Under the pieces are notes generated by a model. That model ran no database searches. It was not told the DNA's origin and saw only the letters and a list, made by a program, of their open reading frames with translations. Shown in pieces: positions 48,670 to 60,305 of a stretch of DNA of 64,000 bases; position 1 is the stretch's first letter; the number at the start of each line of letters is the position of its first letter. A program made the position numbers and the translations under genes. The stretch covers positions 3,286,001 through 3,350,000 of the forward strand of contig JAJTTP010000001.1 of the NCBI GenBank assembly GCA_023313575.1. The letters are read 5' to 3'. The stretch comes from Eutypella sp. D-1. Its lineage: Eukaryota > Ascomycota > Sordariomycetes > Xylariales > Diatrypaceae.

Positions 48670-49816
48670 ATTGAGCCAACAAACTCATTGAAACCGGCCC
48701 GCTCGCGGAGCTTACCACGATCAACTTTGCTAAGCTTATAGATCGCCCCACCCGATGGAATTTCGAAGCGGCTTCTTGCCTGCCAGGAGGTAGAATTCCT
48801 CTACCTTGACCTGACCATCGGCGGCGCTACCGACATTCTGTAAAATTACGATGCCTTACTTGCTGTCATGAACGGCTGGTTCTCCCAAGATCTGGAGACC
48901 AAGATTCGGGCTGAAACCGTCAGTGCCTCGCATGGGTAAGTCCTGCAGATGTTGCGGCTCCTACAGGGACAACACTCTAACAGTACTCAGGTACAAGCCG
49001 ACCGGCCACCATGCGGGGGTCGGAGACAATCGAGATAACTGAGAGGCCTTCAAGGTGAGATATGCATGGGCAGGACACAGTCTCCAGACAATTTGCTCGT
49101 ATGTCCAGGACTTCTCTAACTCGTCCACATTAGGTCGGACGCACGGAGATCCTCGGACGTTGGGCCTTGCCTCCCGTGATAAAGGAAAACTTTGAGCGAT
49201 TCTCGGAGTTCCATCACGAGTGCCACTTCGTGACCAAGGTGTTGCTGGACTGCATTTCGTCCGGGTTGGGCCTCCGGGGCGCCTCCTCCTTGCAGCAGTA
49301 TCACCGCTACGACGCACCGTCGAAGGGGTCGCTCTTCCCCATCCGCTACCCGCCCTTCGACCCGTCGAGCGGCGAGGTGGGCCAGAAACCAGCACACCGA
49401 TATCAGGTCCCTGACGCTGCTGTTCGCACAATAGTGGGTCCTGCAGGTGCTCTGCCCCGCCGACACCGTATGTGCGGAGACCGGGGAGAAGTTCCAGGGG
49501 CGTAGCGTCGAGCCCCGGGCCACCTGCCACGCCGTCATCAATATCGGCGACACGCTGCCGCTCCTGTCGGGATTTCGGCTGCTGCTCCGCGCTCCACCGC
49601 GCCCTGCCCCTCGACAACGGTGTCGAGCGCTACAGCGTGGCCTATTTCTTGAGGCCGAGCGACGACAGCGAGTTTAGGGATATTGACGGCGAGACCACCA
49701 GTGCCGTTGACTGGTCTATCAAGAAGAACAAGACCTATGAGAATGCCCGAGGCATTCAGGATGAAACGATTCTAGTGGGTGGGATCAAGCAGTCTATGGC
49801 AACGGCAGTTTCCTAG
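48670..49816 (+). pseudogene. Decayed isopenicillin-N-synthase-like 2-oxoglutarate/Fe(II) dioxygenase
   Basis: The remains of a non-haem iron dioxygenase run across several frames. Recognisable blocks in order: ELTTINFAKLID near the start, a CQEV...YLDL block, PPVIKENFERF, TKVLLDCISSGLGL, YHRYDAPSKGS, the HTD iron-ligand motif (49393-49401), VINIGDTL, the distal His in SALHRALPLDNG, and RYSVAYF with the Arg-x-Ser that binds 2-oxoglutarate. Breaks seen: a stop close after the upstream ATG (about 48670); a frame change near 48745; TAA at 48841; TGA at 49040; a frame change near 49390; TAG at 49432; and another frame change near 49580. Two introns (48936-48990, 49055-49133) keep good splice signals, so decay looks recent. 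The family oxidises diverse substrates, often in secondary metabolism. Confidence 0.85.
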
Positions 49817-50907
49817 CTACCCTAGAGGTATTGTGTAGCGTTGGCTGCATGAAACTGATAGTGAATCGGAGACGGCTTGCGATGGGGTCACATTCCTCTT
49901 TCTTTTCCCTTTGTCTCGTCGGGGCAGAGAGAAAGTGGCTATGGAGGGTCTCATGAGCACAGAACCACTAGATATTCTTCAAATGTTAGTCTCAAAATTC
50001 TATAAACGATCAATTAGCCTTTTTCCGGGGATAATGATAAATATAAGGAGGGCTGATAGTCGCAAGTGAATATGAAGCCCCACTTCCCCTATTCGAAATA
50101 GCGGGGCGAAATCACGGTTTCACCAAGACCAGCTTTAGGAAAAAGAACCCTCTTGTTAGATGCACCTTATTCGAGTCCCCTGGAGGCAGGACAAGCGCCG
50201 CCTGCTTTGATCGCGGACCGCTCAACCCTCACATTAGTTAACGTACTGAGAAAAAGAGTCATAATCATTCTATGTACCGTCCTAAGAACGGTCGAGCACA
50301 TCGCCTTGCCGTAATTAAGAAAGGGCTATATTTCTCAGCCGAAGAACCCAGACATTGAGGATGCCAAGGACACAGACTAGATAGGTCACCGACGGTATGC
50401 TTGGTTAGAATTAAAGGGGTCGATTAACAAATCTCTCCGTGCAGCGATCTCTCTCCACATCATTACAGCTCACCGGGAAAACAAGCACGGAACACAGGTA
50501 CGTCACGTGAACGGCGTTACAGACGCATTTGATCCTGCTCCCTAGGAATCAGATCCCAATGACTATGGGCAGGCGTCCCATTCACTTCTTATTCGCCGCA
50601 CTTCGGCTCGCACGACATGGTCTCTCGTTTCACTTTGCTGCGATACTAGATATTCGTGTGGTATTCATTTTTCATTTCATCTCCCGTTACTCTCCATGAT
50701 ATGCACCTCAAAACGTGTGCAGTTCTTCCCCCTCACTTCATTTACCCAAGACATCTATCTGCCGGCGGGGCAAATGCATGTTTCAGAAAGGGGCTTAACT
50801 AAGTTATTTGTGGTGGTGATTCGTTATCGGGATTCTCGGTTGTGTCTATCTTCGTGTGGGCGTGTGGGTGTATTTGTGTGGGGTATTTGTGGTTTCTATT
50901 TCTTTCC
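49817..50907. other. Intergenic, pseudogene to IDH1 (convergent)
   Basis: About 1.1 kb without a recognisable gene. The right end is the 3' region of the minus-strand IDH1 gene and has GT-rich runs (50850-50890). Confidence 0.5.
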
Positions 50908-52347
50908 TTACAAGGTCTCGAGCTTGTTGAGGATGGCGCGGGTGAACTCGTGCGTGCTGGCCTCGCCGCCCATGTCGCGCGTGCGGGTCTTGCTGTAGCA
51001 GTAGTCAGTATTTTTAGATCCTTTCTCCACAGATGGGCCCGGAGATATCCGGGCCGTAATCGGTGACTTACCCATCGGCAATAACGCCGTAGACAGCCCT
51101 GGAGATGCGGTTCGCGTGGTCGTCGAGACCGAGGTGGCGGAGCAGCATCGAACCAGAGAGGAGCAGCGCAGTGGGGTTGGCCTGGTCCTTGCCCTTGATA
51201 TCGAGGCCGACGTGTCGGCAGCCGGGCTCGAAGACAGCAACGTCGCGACCCATGTTGCAGCCGGGAACAATACCGGGGCCACCAACGAGGGCAGCACCGA
51301 TGTTGGACAGAATGCCACCGTAGAGGTTAGGCATGACCAGGACATCGAACTGCTGAGGCCGCGAGACGCACTGCATACTGGCGTTGTCGACGATCATGTC
51401 GTCAAGCTTGAGGGTGGGGTACTCCTTGCCGGTGTTATGGAAGGTGTTGCGGAAGAGACCGTCAGCCAGCTTCATGATGTTGGCCTTGTGAATGCAGGTA
51501 ACCTTCTTCCGGTTGTTGGCCAGGGCGAAGGAAAAGGCGAACTTGGCAATGCGCTCGGACTTGGCGCGGGTGATGATCTTGAGAGACTCGACGACGCCGG
51601 GTACGCTCTGGTGCTCGAGACCGCTGTACTCTCCCTCGGTGTTTTCGCGAATAATGCACATATCGACGTCCTTGTGGCGGGTCTCGTAGCCGGGGATGTT
51701 CTTGATCAGACTAATAGAGGCGTAGATGTCGAGTTCCTGTCTCATGGCGACGTTGAAGCTCTGGTGTCCGGACCGATCAATGGGGGTGTGCAGGATACCC
51801 TTCAGACCCAACTTGTTCCGCTTAAGGGAGGCGACGGACTCCCGGAAGGTCTCCTCAGCACTGCCGGGAGTGCCGCTCTCGACACCAGATACATCCACCT
51901 GTTCCCAGTCAATGGGGACATTGTCGGCCTTGAAGATAGTCTTGACGGTCTCGGCAACTTCGGCACCAATTCCGTCACCGGGGATGAGAGTGACGGTATA
52001 TTTGCTGCCGTACTTGGTGGGCTTGAAGATGTCGGACTGAACGGTCGCGAAGGATCGAGAGGCTACCCGGAATTGTGGTTGCTGGGCAGTCCGTACGAGC
52101 CGCTATTGTCACGATGTTATAGTGAGCCAACTTGATCATTGAATACGACAGAGACAGAGAGAGAGAGACAGATAAACAGCATTCATAATGACTGAAGCGA
52201 AACGTTCGTTTCAGTGGCTAAGGCAGAAAACAATGGCCAAAGAAAAAGGAAAGGAGAAGAAGGGAGGGGGGAGACCAAATGCACACAATCGAAGCCGACG
52301 ACATCGGAACATACCTGGGCGGCTCGGGTAGAGTTGCGCGACAACAT
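50908..52347 (-). CDS. IDH1: Mitochondrial NAD-dependent isocitrate dehydrogenase, subunit 1
   Basis: Three exons on the minus strand (52347-52315, 52102-51072, 50992-50908) give 382 residues. The first exon encodes only 11 residues (MLSRNSTRAAQ) and, with the next 30, forms an Arg/Ser/Ala-rich mitochondrial presequence ending near RSFATVQ. The dehydrogenase core follows: TLIPGDGIGAEV, the ENTEGEYSGLEHQ block, NIMKLADGLF, DNASMQCVSRPQQFDV and NLYGGILSNIGAALVGG, all matching the regulatory IDH1 subunit of the heteromeric TCA-cycle enzyme. With subunit 2 it oxidises isocitrate to 2-oxoglutarate with NAD+, regulated by AMP. The first intron (212 bp) is the longest in this window and holds a GA/CT-rich tract. 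A 339-codon open frame on the opposite strand is a shadow of this gene. Confidence 0.96.
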
Positions 52348-53356
52348 CTTCGTTAGATAAGAGAGGGAAGAAGGAATTTCTATAGGTTTAATTATAAAGG
52401 GAAAGAAGAAAATGCTGTCGCCCTCTCAAAATCCTTAAACGCTATAAGGACACGCACACACACACTCTCTCTTTCTTTCTATGTAGGTATCGTGAAGGAG
52501 GGAAAAAGAAATTCGTTCAAAATCGCAACTAAGAAGGAAAGGAAAAGAAAAAGTGTAAAAAAAATGCCTTAAGCCCGGTTAGATCAAGACCTTTTGGTTA
52601 ACTGTAGGTAACCTTAGGTGCTATGCTCTACGGGAGTACATTCAGTGCTAAAACGGCTCGGAGGGCAAATGGCGCAGAAAAAAAAAAGTATCCAAGCACG
52701 GGCTTGACGGCATCAATCAGATCGTGCTAACCCGTTCAAGCCGCTTTAAGGCTTGGCCAATGGCCGTAACTTCCCGACGGGCATCGCTTCTGAACGATCA
52801 AGCTGGATGCGACTTCCCTTGTCCCGAGGGATTTCTGGCTATTGCAACCAGAGCTAATCTTGAAATGTATTAGCGCTATCTGATAAGAATGCCAAGCTAT
52901 CATCCCACCTATTTGCCTACCTAGGTACATCTTAGTGGGCTGCTAGGCGGGTTACTCTTCCAGGCTTTATCAAGCATGTGGAATTCGCCAATAGTAGTAA
53001 ATAATAAATATCATCACCTCATTTATGACGATCGAACAGTTAGTTGTCATCCATGCTGCCATGGACGTGGCAATGTGGCTAGGTGTCCATCCAGCCCTTA
53101 GCACTAAGCAGGGTCCCGGACGTCGAGTTGTCTATTCCTATATATAACAAGCCCCCCTCCCCCCCCCCCCCGGATGTTCCTTAGTGCCTATTTCCTACAA
53201 AGAGTTACGGGGTACAAAAAAGCATGCTTCCAATATCATAGCAAAAATTTGCTCTGTTTTTAATCTTGCCTGTAACGTAAACGCCATGCGCCAAGGAAGT
53301 TATAGCATGCATGACAAGCACGGGTTCGAACGATTACTCGTACCAAGAAGGAACAT
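52348..53356. other. Intergenic, IDH1 upstream region and kinase 3' side
   Basis: About 1 kb. Next to IDH1 it holds an (AC)n/(CT)n run (about 52449-52480) and A/G-rich stretches, a usual leader composition for a strongly expressed gene. A C13 tract (53159-53171) is listed separately. Confidence 0.5.
53159..53171 (+). repeat. C13 homopolymer tract
   Basis: Thirteen C residues, preceded by a C6-T run, in intergenic DNA. Confidence 0.75.
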
Positions 53357-55620
53357 TCAGGCAGCATCTTCTTCATCCAGGGGTTCCACCCGGACGAGGA
53401 TCTCTTCCAACAGGCCCTCGAGGAATGTGCCAACATCTTTCCCCATACCAACCGGCTCGCTCTTGTCAAGTCGGTCGATCTCCTTGCATAGGTTCGCTAG
53501 TTTATATACGTGCTTACGAATCTTGTCGTGAGCTGCTTCTGCGCGTTGTCGTTGGGGCGTGACAACCTTTTCATTGCGGTAGATCTGTTGTAGATTGATC
53601 TGTCGCCGCTTGAGCGCTTCCTCCAGGGCTGGGAAAATGACGTCATTCAATGCATCCAGCTCGCCGTTGGGGTTAGCCGGCGCTGGCGTTGGGAATGTTT
53701 CTGGTGCGGGAGGCATTTGCTTCGGCTGTGCTTTGGATGGAAAGGCTTGAGGGGTCTTTTGTGTCGACTTTTGCGTTGCGGATTGAGTCGCAGCCTGCTG
53801 CAATGGTTGAGTGGGGCCATGACCTCGGAATGGAGGGATTTCTTGTAAGGTGAACGACGACTTCGACGAGACTCGCGAGTGCGGTAGTTGAGCCTGCGAG
53901 TTTCTTGATGTCAATGCCGCTTGGTGGTTCCCAAATTGCGGTTGAGGCGGTGGTACGATATTGAGATGATGCATATCGCGATGCAATTGGTCCTGTAGAG
54001 CCCGATCGTAGTCCATCGAGGTCATTGTGGGAACAACTTGCCCCTGCACCTGTTTCGAGCTGGGGCGCGGGGTGCTTTGGTCCTCCATCTGGGCCTGCGT
54101 ATGTTTCTGCGGAGATGGCGGTAGGGGTACCTTGGTAGGAGATGTTGGATTCATACTAGGGACCTGTTTCCGCTGGGGGGAGGTCTGTCTCGAGGTGCCG
54201 GTTGAGGGTGGGTTGCTCGCCTTCAGAGTACTCCGGTAGGATGAATTGGCGAAGTCGTGTACCTGCACTTTCGACGGGGAGGTCGTTCTCGGGCTCTCTA
54301 CGTAATCGCCTTCCAGAGGCCTCGAAGCCCGGACGTTCCTAGCCGATGCATCCATTGGATTCAGGCCTGGCCTGTTGACGATCCCACCACGGTCGCCTAC
54401 CAGCCGAACAGTGCCGAAATCCCACATATCCTCGTTCACACGTTCCCGCCGCACTGGCTCTTCTGGCCCATCGAAAGCATCGTCGTCCTCAGACCTGTGG
54501 GTCGCCCGCCACCGACTGTACCTTTCTATCAACTCCGTGAGATAGGTGGTCTTCTTGGCCCTACGTACGAAGGGGTGCTTCAGCAGCTCTTTCGATGTTG
54601 GGCGGTCTTTCGGGTCACGCTGTAGGCAGAGTTCGATGAAGTCCTTGAACGCCTTGGTGTAGTTCCCCTCCAACCTCGGGGGTGGGTTTTTTGGGATGAG
54701 GAAGAGGACTTTCATCGGATGAATGTCCGCATACGGAGGTTCGCCGTTGGCTAATTCCAAAGCCGTGATCCCAAGAGACCAGATATCGGCCTTGTGGTCG
54801 TACCCGGACTGCTTGATGACCTCGGGTGCCATCCAGAATGGGGTCCCAACAAAGGTGTTCTTCTTGGTCATCGTTGCCGACAGCTGCCCAGACACACCGA
54901 AATCGGCCAGCTTTACCTGGCCATTCGAACTAAGCAAGACATTCGCCGCTGCGTCACGTCCCCATTAGCAACTCAACAACAACAACGGCAAGGCTTGTGT
55001 GTGTGGAGTACCCTTTACGTCACGGTGCAGCTTCTTGTCTGCATGCAGATATTCCAAACCGAGAAGCAGCTCCCTCACAATAATGGCGATATAATCTTCA
55101 CCAATCATGCCCGGTTTCATCAGGTCAGCACAGCTGCCGCCAGCACAGAATTCCATGACAATCCATAGCTCAGCACCCTTGGCATAGGATCCGTAGTATT
55201 TCGTAACGTAAGGCGACCGGAGTTCAGAGAGAATTGCAATCTCTTGTATGATGTCCTCAACCTCATCTTCAGCACTCTCGATGTCGATGACTTTTATGGC
55301 TACTGCCTGGCCGCTACGCTTCTCAACACTGTAGGAAAGTTAGCTCCACATGCGCGACAGAAAGAACAAAATAAAAAGAAAATAAAAAAAAGAATAAACG
55401 GGGGATCTAGTGAAGCGAATAGCAGACAAGAAAGAAACGGACCCTTTGTAAACTTTTCCAAAACTTCCTCCACCTAAGAAAGCATAAGCAGGTAAGGACT
55501 AGCCAATAGATAATGGACAACAGTCAGTGGGATCTAACCAATGCAGTATTCTTTGGTATACAGAAGCTCTGGGTCCAAAGCCTCATTGCTGTTGTTGTCA
55601 TCGTAATCTCGTTCTGCCAT
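53357..55620 (-). CDS. Ste20-family GCK-III protein kinase (Sps1/MST3-4-like)
   Basis: Four exons on the minus strand (55620-55539, 55473-55443, 55328-55012, 54948-53357) give 673 residues. Exon 2 is only 31 nt and encodes most of the ATP-binding Gly loop, IGGGSFGKVYKG. The catalytic loop is LHRDVKAANVLL, the DFG is in KLADFGVSGQ, and the activation segment NTFVGTPFWMAPEV is typical of germinal-centre kinases. The kinase domain spans about 23-280. A long Pro/Gln/Ser-rich linker follows, and the last 110 residues (ELDALNDVIFPALEE onward) form a conserved helical C-terminus of the fungal Sps1/MST-1 group. Such kinases act upstream of polarity, septation and stress pathways. I leave the symbol blank because yeast SPS1 and Neurospora mst-1 usage differ. 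Confidence 0.92.
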
Positions 55621-57486
55621 GCTGTTTCGTGATAATCGTAAGTCGTGACGTAGTATTTCGTTATTCGTAGTAGTTGTAGCTCGTCTTCTTCCGAAGCATC
55701 AGTGGTACCTAAGCAGGCGGTGGGAAGGGATCCTTATGGAATAAGACTCAGTGAATGATGGGAAAAGAGAATGCAATACAATGATAGTAATTAGGAAGGG
55801 AACGTGACGAATGAATTGAAAGTATAGAAGATGGGATGCGATAAACCATTGACAGGATTTACTGGATTGCGCCTATGGAATTGCTTGTGGAATGAAGGTG
55901 AATGAAGTTCCCCGGACAAGCTGACGAGGTGAGATTGAACATGAGATTGAACTTTTGGCTTTACAGAGGTAGTTATGGGTAGTCTGGTACTGTTTCCAGT
56001 TAAGAAAGTCCGGGGATAAAGTTGGCAGGGCACCGGTACCTGCAACTTAGCTTGCTTAGCAGGTCCACGGTATGTATATACCTACTAGGTAGGAGTAGCT
56101 ATGCAGGTATGTAGCGGCCTAGGAAAGGAAAGGGATTGTTTACTTTGGTCCCTGTGAGCCAATTAACGGCGAGAGCTTGAGTGTTTAGACTTGACCCCGC
56201 CAAGATTACCATCTATGTAGCGTTTTATTCCGATGGCCTAGCGATTTTTTTTTCTCATGTACTGGGTATGTACATAAAGACAGAAAGAAGTCTCCAGGGC
56301 GGGCTACACAGAAAAGAGATAAATACTTGCAGTTTATCAAGTTGAACCACAAAACAACAAGCAAGCCAGACAAGATAGGACGAGATCCCATGGGTGGGCT
56401 GATAGGTTAAGCTCAGGAGAAAGAAAAAGCAAAAGTAGTAAGATTAGAGCAATGCGACTTGTTATGGTGATGTTTTGGGGGAAGCTGGATACACTGGATT
56501 GGATGGCTACGAAGCGAAGTTACTCAAGTAACCAATCACTGGTATGTCAACAATGTACAAGCATGTAGGGATGTAGGGATGTACTCCGTACTGCTGCCTG
56601 CATTATCGGCCGCCAAGACATCATCCCGCCGTGGGGTTAGATGAATCTAGATTTGATTGGATGGTAATGTGACATGGTTACAATACCTGTGAACAGGTTT
56701 GGCTGCCATAGATACTAACTTCACAATACATAAGTAGTGCAACAACTAATACGCCACATGGTTCGGCGCTTAGCATCAGGCAGAGGATGCAATCAGCCAC
56801 AACCCCTGAATGCCCCTTCTGGTGTAGGGAGGAAGACTGACTGCAATGGGTATGAGCAGGCAGGATATGAACTTGAAAGGGTTCATTACTTTGTTACAGT
56901 ACAGTTACAAGCTATCAGGTATGGTTCCTTTCGATAGGGGTTGGGGTGAAATGGGTTCTTAAAAAAAGGCAGAAACACTAGAAAATGTGTGCCATCTACT
57001 ACGCCACGATATCTTACATGTTGAAAGGTCAAAAAGCAGTACCAGCCTACCTCTTATGATATCTGCTGTGCAGCCATGCATTCTAGACCTACGGATGTGA
57101 AGTTGATGAATGGTGGCATTTCCACACAATTTCTGCGCCTTATATAGCCTGCTGGCAATGTCTTTCACAACGCGTTAAGCCCATCTACCCTTTCAAAGTG
57201 GCTCTTGGGAATAGCTGGCAAGCGAGGTCTAGAACACTAGCTATGCTAGACAAAGGCTACGTGTTATTAAAGACAGGTCATACTCGCTTTGTCGGCTCGT
57301 ATCAATGGTCCAAGATACGTAATTGTAGTCTTTCTAGAAAGGGTGGCAAATCGACAAAGACCCCGTCATGATACATCTTGGGGTATAATCCACCTGTGAG
57401 GGCGGCTGAGGGCCACCTCGAGGCTCCTTATCTGAGCTTTTCTCCCAGCCAGCCACCGGGTATCAATACAGAAATACATCGTCGAT
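55621..57486. other. Intergenic, divergent kinase and CRH genes
   Basis: About 1.9 kb between two divergent genes. Short direct repeats occur (ATGAGATTGAAC near 55935, GTAGGGAT near 56565-56580). No coding frame was recognised. Confidence 0.5.
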
Positions 57487-59968
57487 ATGGCATCGAGAGC
57501 GCTTCTCTTTATGATATGTCTACTGCTAGCACTACAGGTGCGGGCACAGCGAAAAGACGGCCAGTATTGGCGTAAGTTGAAAATCCGGCTGTAATTCAGG
57601 GGAGGGGAATGTATGGCTAACTTCTTCTCGCAGCATGTAATCCTATGAGGAACAGTAAGTTTCAGGAGTGCCACTCGACTTGTGTATGTGACAGAGCAAA
57701 TGCCCTAATTTGAAACCAGAGACTTGTGACCCGAACCCCGGTCTCAACCAGTGGTCCTACTTCATCGACTTCACCAGCCCCCCGGACAGCCTCGAGGACG
57801 AGTGGAGCACGTCGAACTACGCGACCATTGACTACGGGAAGAACGGCGCCGAGTTCACCTACTCGAAGCGGTTCGACGCGCCACAGTTGTTCACCAATTT
57901 CTACATCCATTACGGCCGTGTGGACGTCGAAATGCAAGTAGCGCCAGGAATTGGTGTCATTTCGTCGAGCGTCCTCATGTCTGACTCCTTCGACGAGATA
58001 GACTGGGAGATGTCGGGGAACAACTTCAACCTGGCCCAGCAGTACCCCAAGGGCGTCGTGCAGAACAACTACTTCTCCAAGGGTATCGTAGGGAACTACG
58101 ACCGTGGTATGTGGGTGCCGCTAGAGAACCCGCAGAAGAAGTTCTACACGTACTCGGTCGACTGGACGCCGACGCGGCTTCAGTGGCTGATCAACGGTGC
58201 CGTCGTGCGGACCTTCCTGGCCAAGGACGCTGACACCACCACTCACCAGTATCCGCAGACCCCATCCAAGATCCAGCTCGGGCTGTGGAACGGCGGCGAT
58301 CCTTCGATGAATGACGGCACCAGGAGATGGGCAGGTGGAGACACCGACTTCTCGAAGATGCCTTTTACCATGTACGTGAAGAACGTGCGGATCACCAACT
58401 ACAATCCGGCGAGGTATTACAACTGGACAAATCAGTCGGGCAGTTCTGGCAGTATCAAAGCGCTCAATATCAGTCTCCCGGAACCCACGAAGGACACGCC
58501 GACTACCTCTACCACCGCGACGTCCATGGAGCCGCTGAGAACCGATCTCCCACTCTCGCCGAATGGGCATTGCGGGGGCAAAGCCGGTACCATCTGCAAG
58601 GGCAGCCTGTTTGGCGACTGTTGTTCGTTCTACAACTATTGCGGAAATACGACGGAGTATTGCGGTCTTGGATGTCAGTCCGCCTTCGGCCTCTGCGGCC
58701 AGCTGAGTCCCATCCAAACGACGGGCTTAACATCGGTGACGGGAACCACCGCTCTGCCTGCTAGTAGCATTAAGACGGAGCCTTCGACATCTCCAACATC
58801 TGCCTCGCCAAGCTCTACTTCACCCAAGTCATCGGCACAAACCAGTCTTACTACGGATAAGACTCCTGCGTCGTCGACGTCCAAGTCCGATCCAACCTCG
58901 GTACTAACGAGCCCGACCACAATCATAATTTCGCTATCGAGAACGACGACGACGCCAACTTCGGGAGGAACGGAACCCTCTAAAGATCCAGCTGGGCCTA
59001 CATCGCCGTCTAGTTCGATGGCGCCCACGCCCACGCCTCCGCCCACGCCCACGCCTTCGCCCACGCCTTCGCCCTCGCAGTCGCAGTCGCAGTCGCAGTC
59101 GCAGTCACAGTCGCCAACCGGTGTTGGGACCACCAAAACCACTGAGGCGAACGCGCCAACGAGTCCGACGACCCCCATTCCGGTCGTTAGTCCGACAACA
59201 CCTCCCAAGGTCACGAACCCGGACACCACTACAACCAACCCTACGCCGACCTCGAAGATCTCGGTGCCTCCCGTCATCGAGAAGCCCGTCGTGAGCACGG
59301 ACAAGCCAGCTCCCACTTCCGTGGTCTCAACCTCTCCTTCCGCAGCGTCATCGACCACTAAGCCCATCCCTACGTCCGTGCTCAGTGCCACTCCTACTCC
59401 CACTCCAACCCCCACCACAACACTCGGGTCGGGCCCCCTGCCGATCACGAGCAAGACTAATCCACCGACCTGCCCGAGCATCCCGCCTTACAAGGAGAGC
59501 GCCAGACCAACGATTATCCCGAGTATTTTCTCATCCGGGACAACAGTAGTTCCGACCACGGCTCCAACAACAGCCAAGCCCACAGTAGCGCCGTCGCCTA
59601 CCACTACCACCACCTCGGCGAAGACGACAGCGCAGTCGTCACCTCCAGCGGCGGCGCCGACCACTAATAAACCGGCGAGCCCAAGTCCCACGAGTCCGGC
59701 TAAGACGACGACTGCTGGGGGCGGCGGTATAATGTACGCGGCCACGACGATGTCCATCAGGGCCGTCGTCATCACGGACGCCACGACCGCGCCGGCGGCA
59801 AAATCGTCGCCTACCACTGTGGCTTCCACACCGACCACTGCTGCACCTATCCTCACGCCCGTGGCTACTCCGGACCCGAGACGACTATGCTTCTGGTGGG
59901 GGCGCTGGTACTGCTGGAATTACAAGCGCGCGTATCCGCTTGAGACCGGGGGTTATCGCGCGTCGTAA
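57487..59968 (+). CDS. CRH-type GH16 cell-wall transglycosylase with C-terminal CBM18
   Basis: Three exons (57487-57571, 57634-57654, 57720-59968) give 784 residues; exon 2 is a 21-nt microexon (CNPMRN). A signal peptide of about 20 residues ends near VRAQ. The GH16 CRH domain (about 37-270) has the active-site motif DEIDWE (127-132), with flanking QNNYFSKG and YSVDWTPTRLQWLING. This family links chitin to beta-glucan in the fungal wall. A Cys-rich chitin-binding CBM18 follows at about 315-361 (GHCGG...CCSFYNYCG...YCG..C). About 390 residues of Ser/Thr/Pro linker come next, including six SQ units (59075-59112), and the tail has an aromatic CFWWGRWYCWNY segment. No GPI-anchor signal is visible, unlike Crh1/Utr2. 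In Utr2 the CBM18 precedes the catalytic domain; here it follows. An AATAAA lies at 59984, just past the stop. Confidence 0.9.
59075..59112 (+). repeat. In-frame hexamer repeat (TCGCAG)
   Basis: About six copies of TCGCAG, the last with single-base changes, encode Ser-Gln dipeptides in the linker of the CRH protein. CCCACGCC repeats lie immediately before. Length variation between strains would be in frame. Confidence 0.8.
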
Positions 59969-60305
59969 GGGCTGAGGAGAAGGAATAAAGTGGTGAGGTT
60001 GAGTAGAGGCGGGATTGTTAGGTGGATTTAAGTCCTATTGGAGGACAGAGGTGCCCGACGACGAATGTTCGTTTCAAAAAATTTCGTAGTTAAAGCAGTT
60101 GACCTAAGGTATATAGTTCATATATATTTCATTGACGTTTTTGATTCTTATTAGAATAGTCCTCAAGCAGAGCAAATACAAGCAAATCGAGCAACTACTC
60201 CATTTTTCGTTAGTGTTCCGTAAGCAACACCTTCAACCGGACACCTCCAAGGAAATTACACCAGATGTCCTTTTTCGTCCTCTTCTCAGAGGCGCTTTAG
60301 ACGTA
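59969..60305. other. Convergent intergenic space
   Basis: This is the shared 3' region of the CRH gene and the next, minus-strand gene. It holds a polyadenylation-like AATAAA at 59984. Nothing else is seen. Confidence 0.5.

Noticed and set aside
51116..52135. Open frame of 339 codons on the plus strand
   Set aside because: It lies wholly antisense to IDH1 and exists because of codon bias there; its protein is low-complexity Val/Gly/Asp/Leu-rich with no domain.
58675..59481. Open frame of 268 codons on the minus strand
   Set aside because: It is antisense to the repetitive Ser/Thr/Pro linker of the CRH gene and encodes only Val/Gly repeats.
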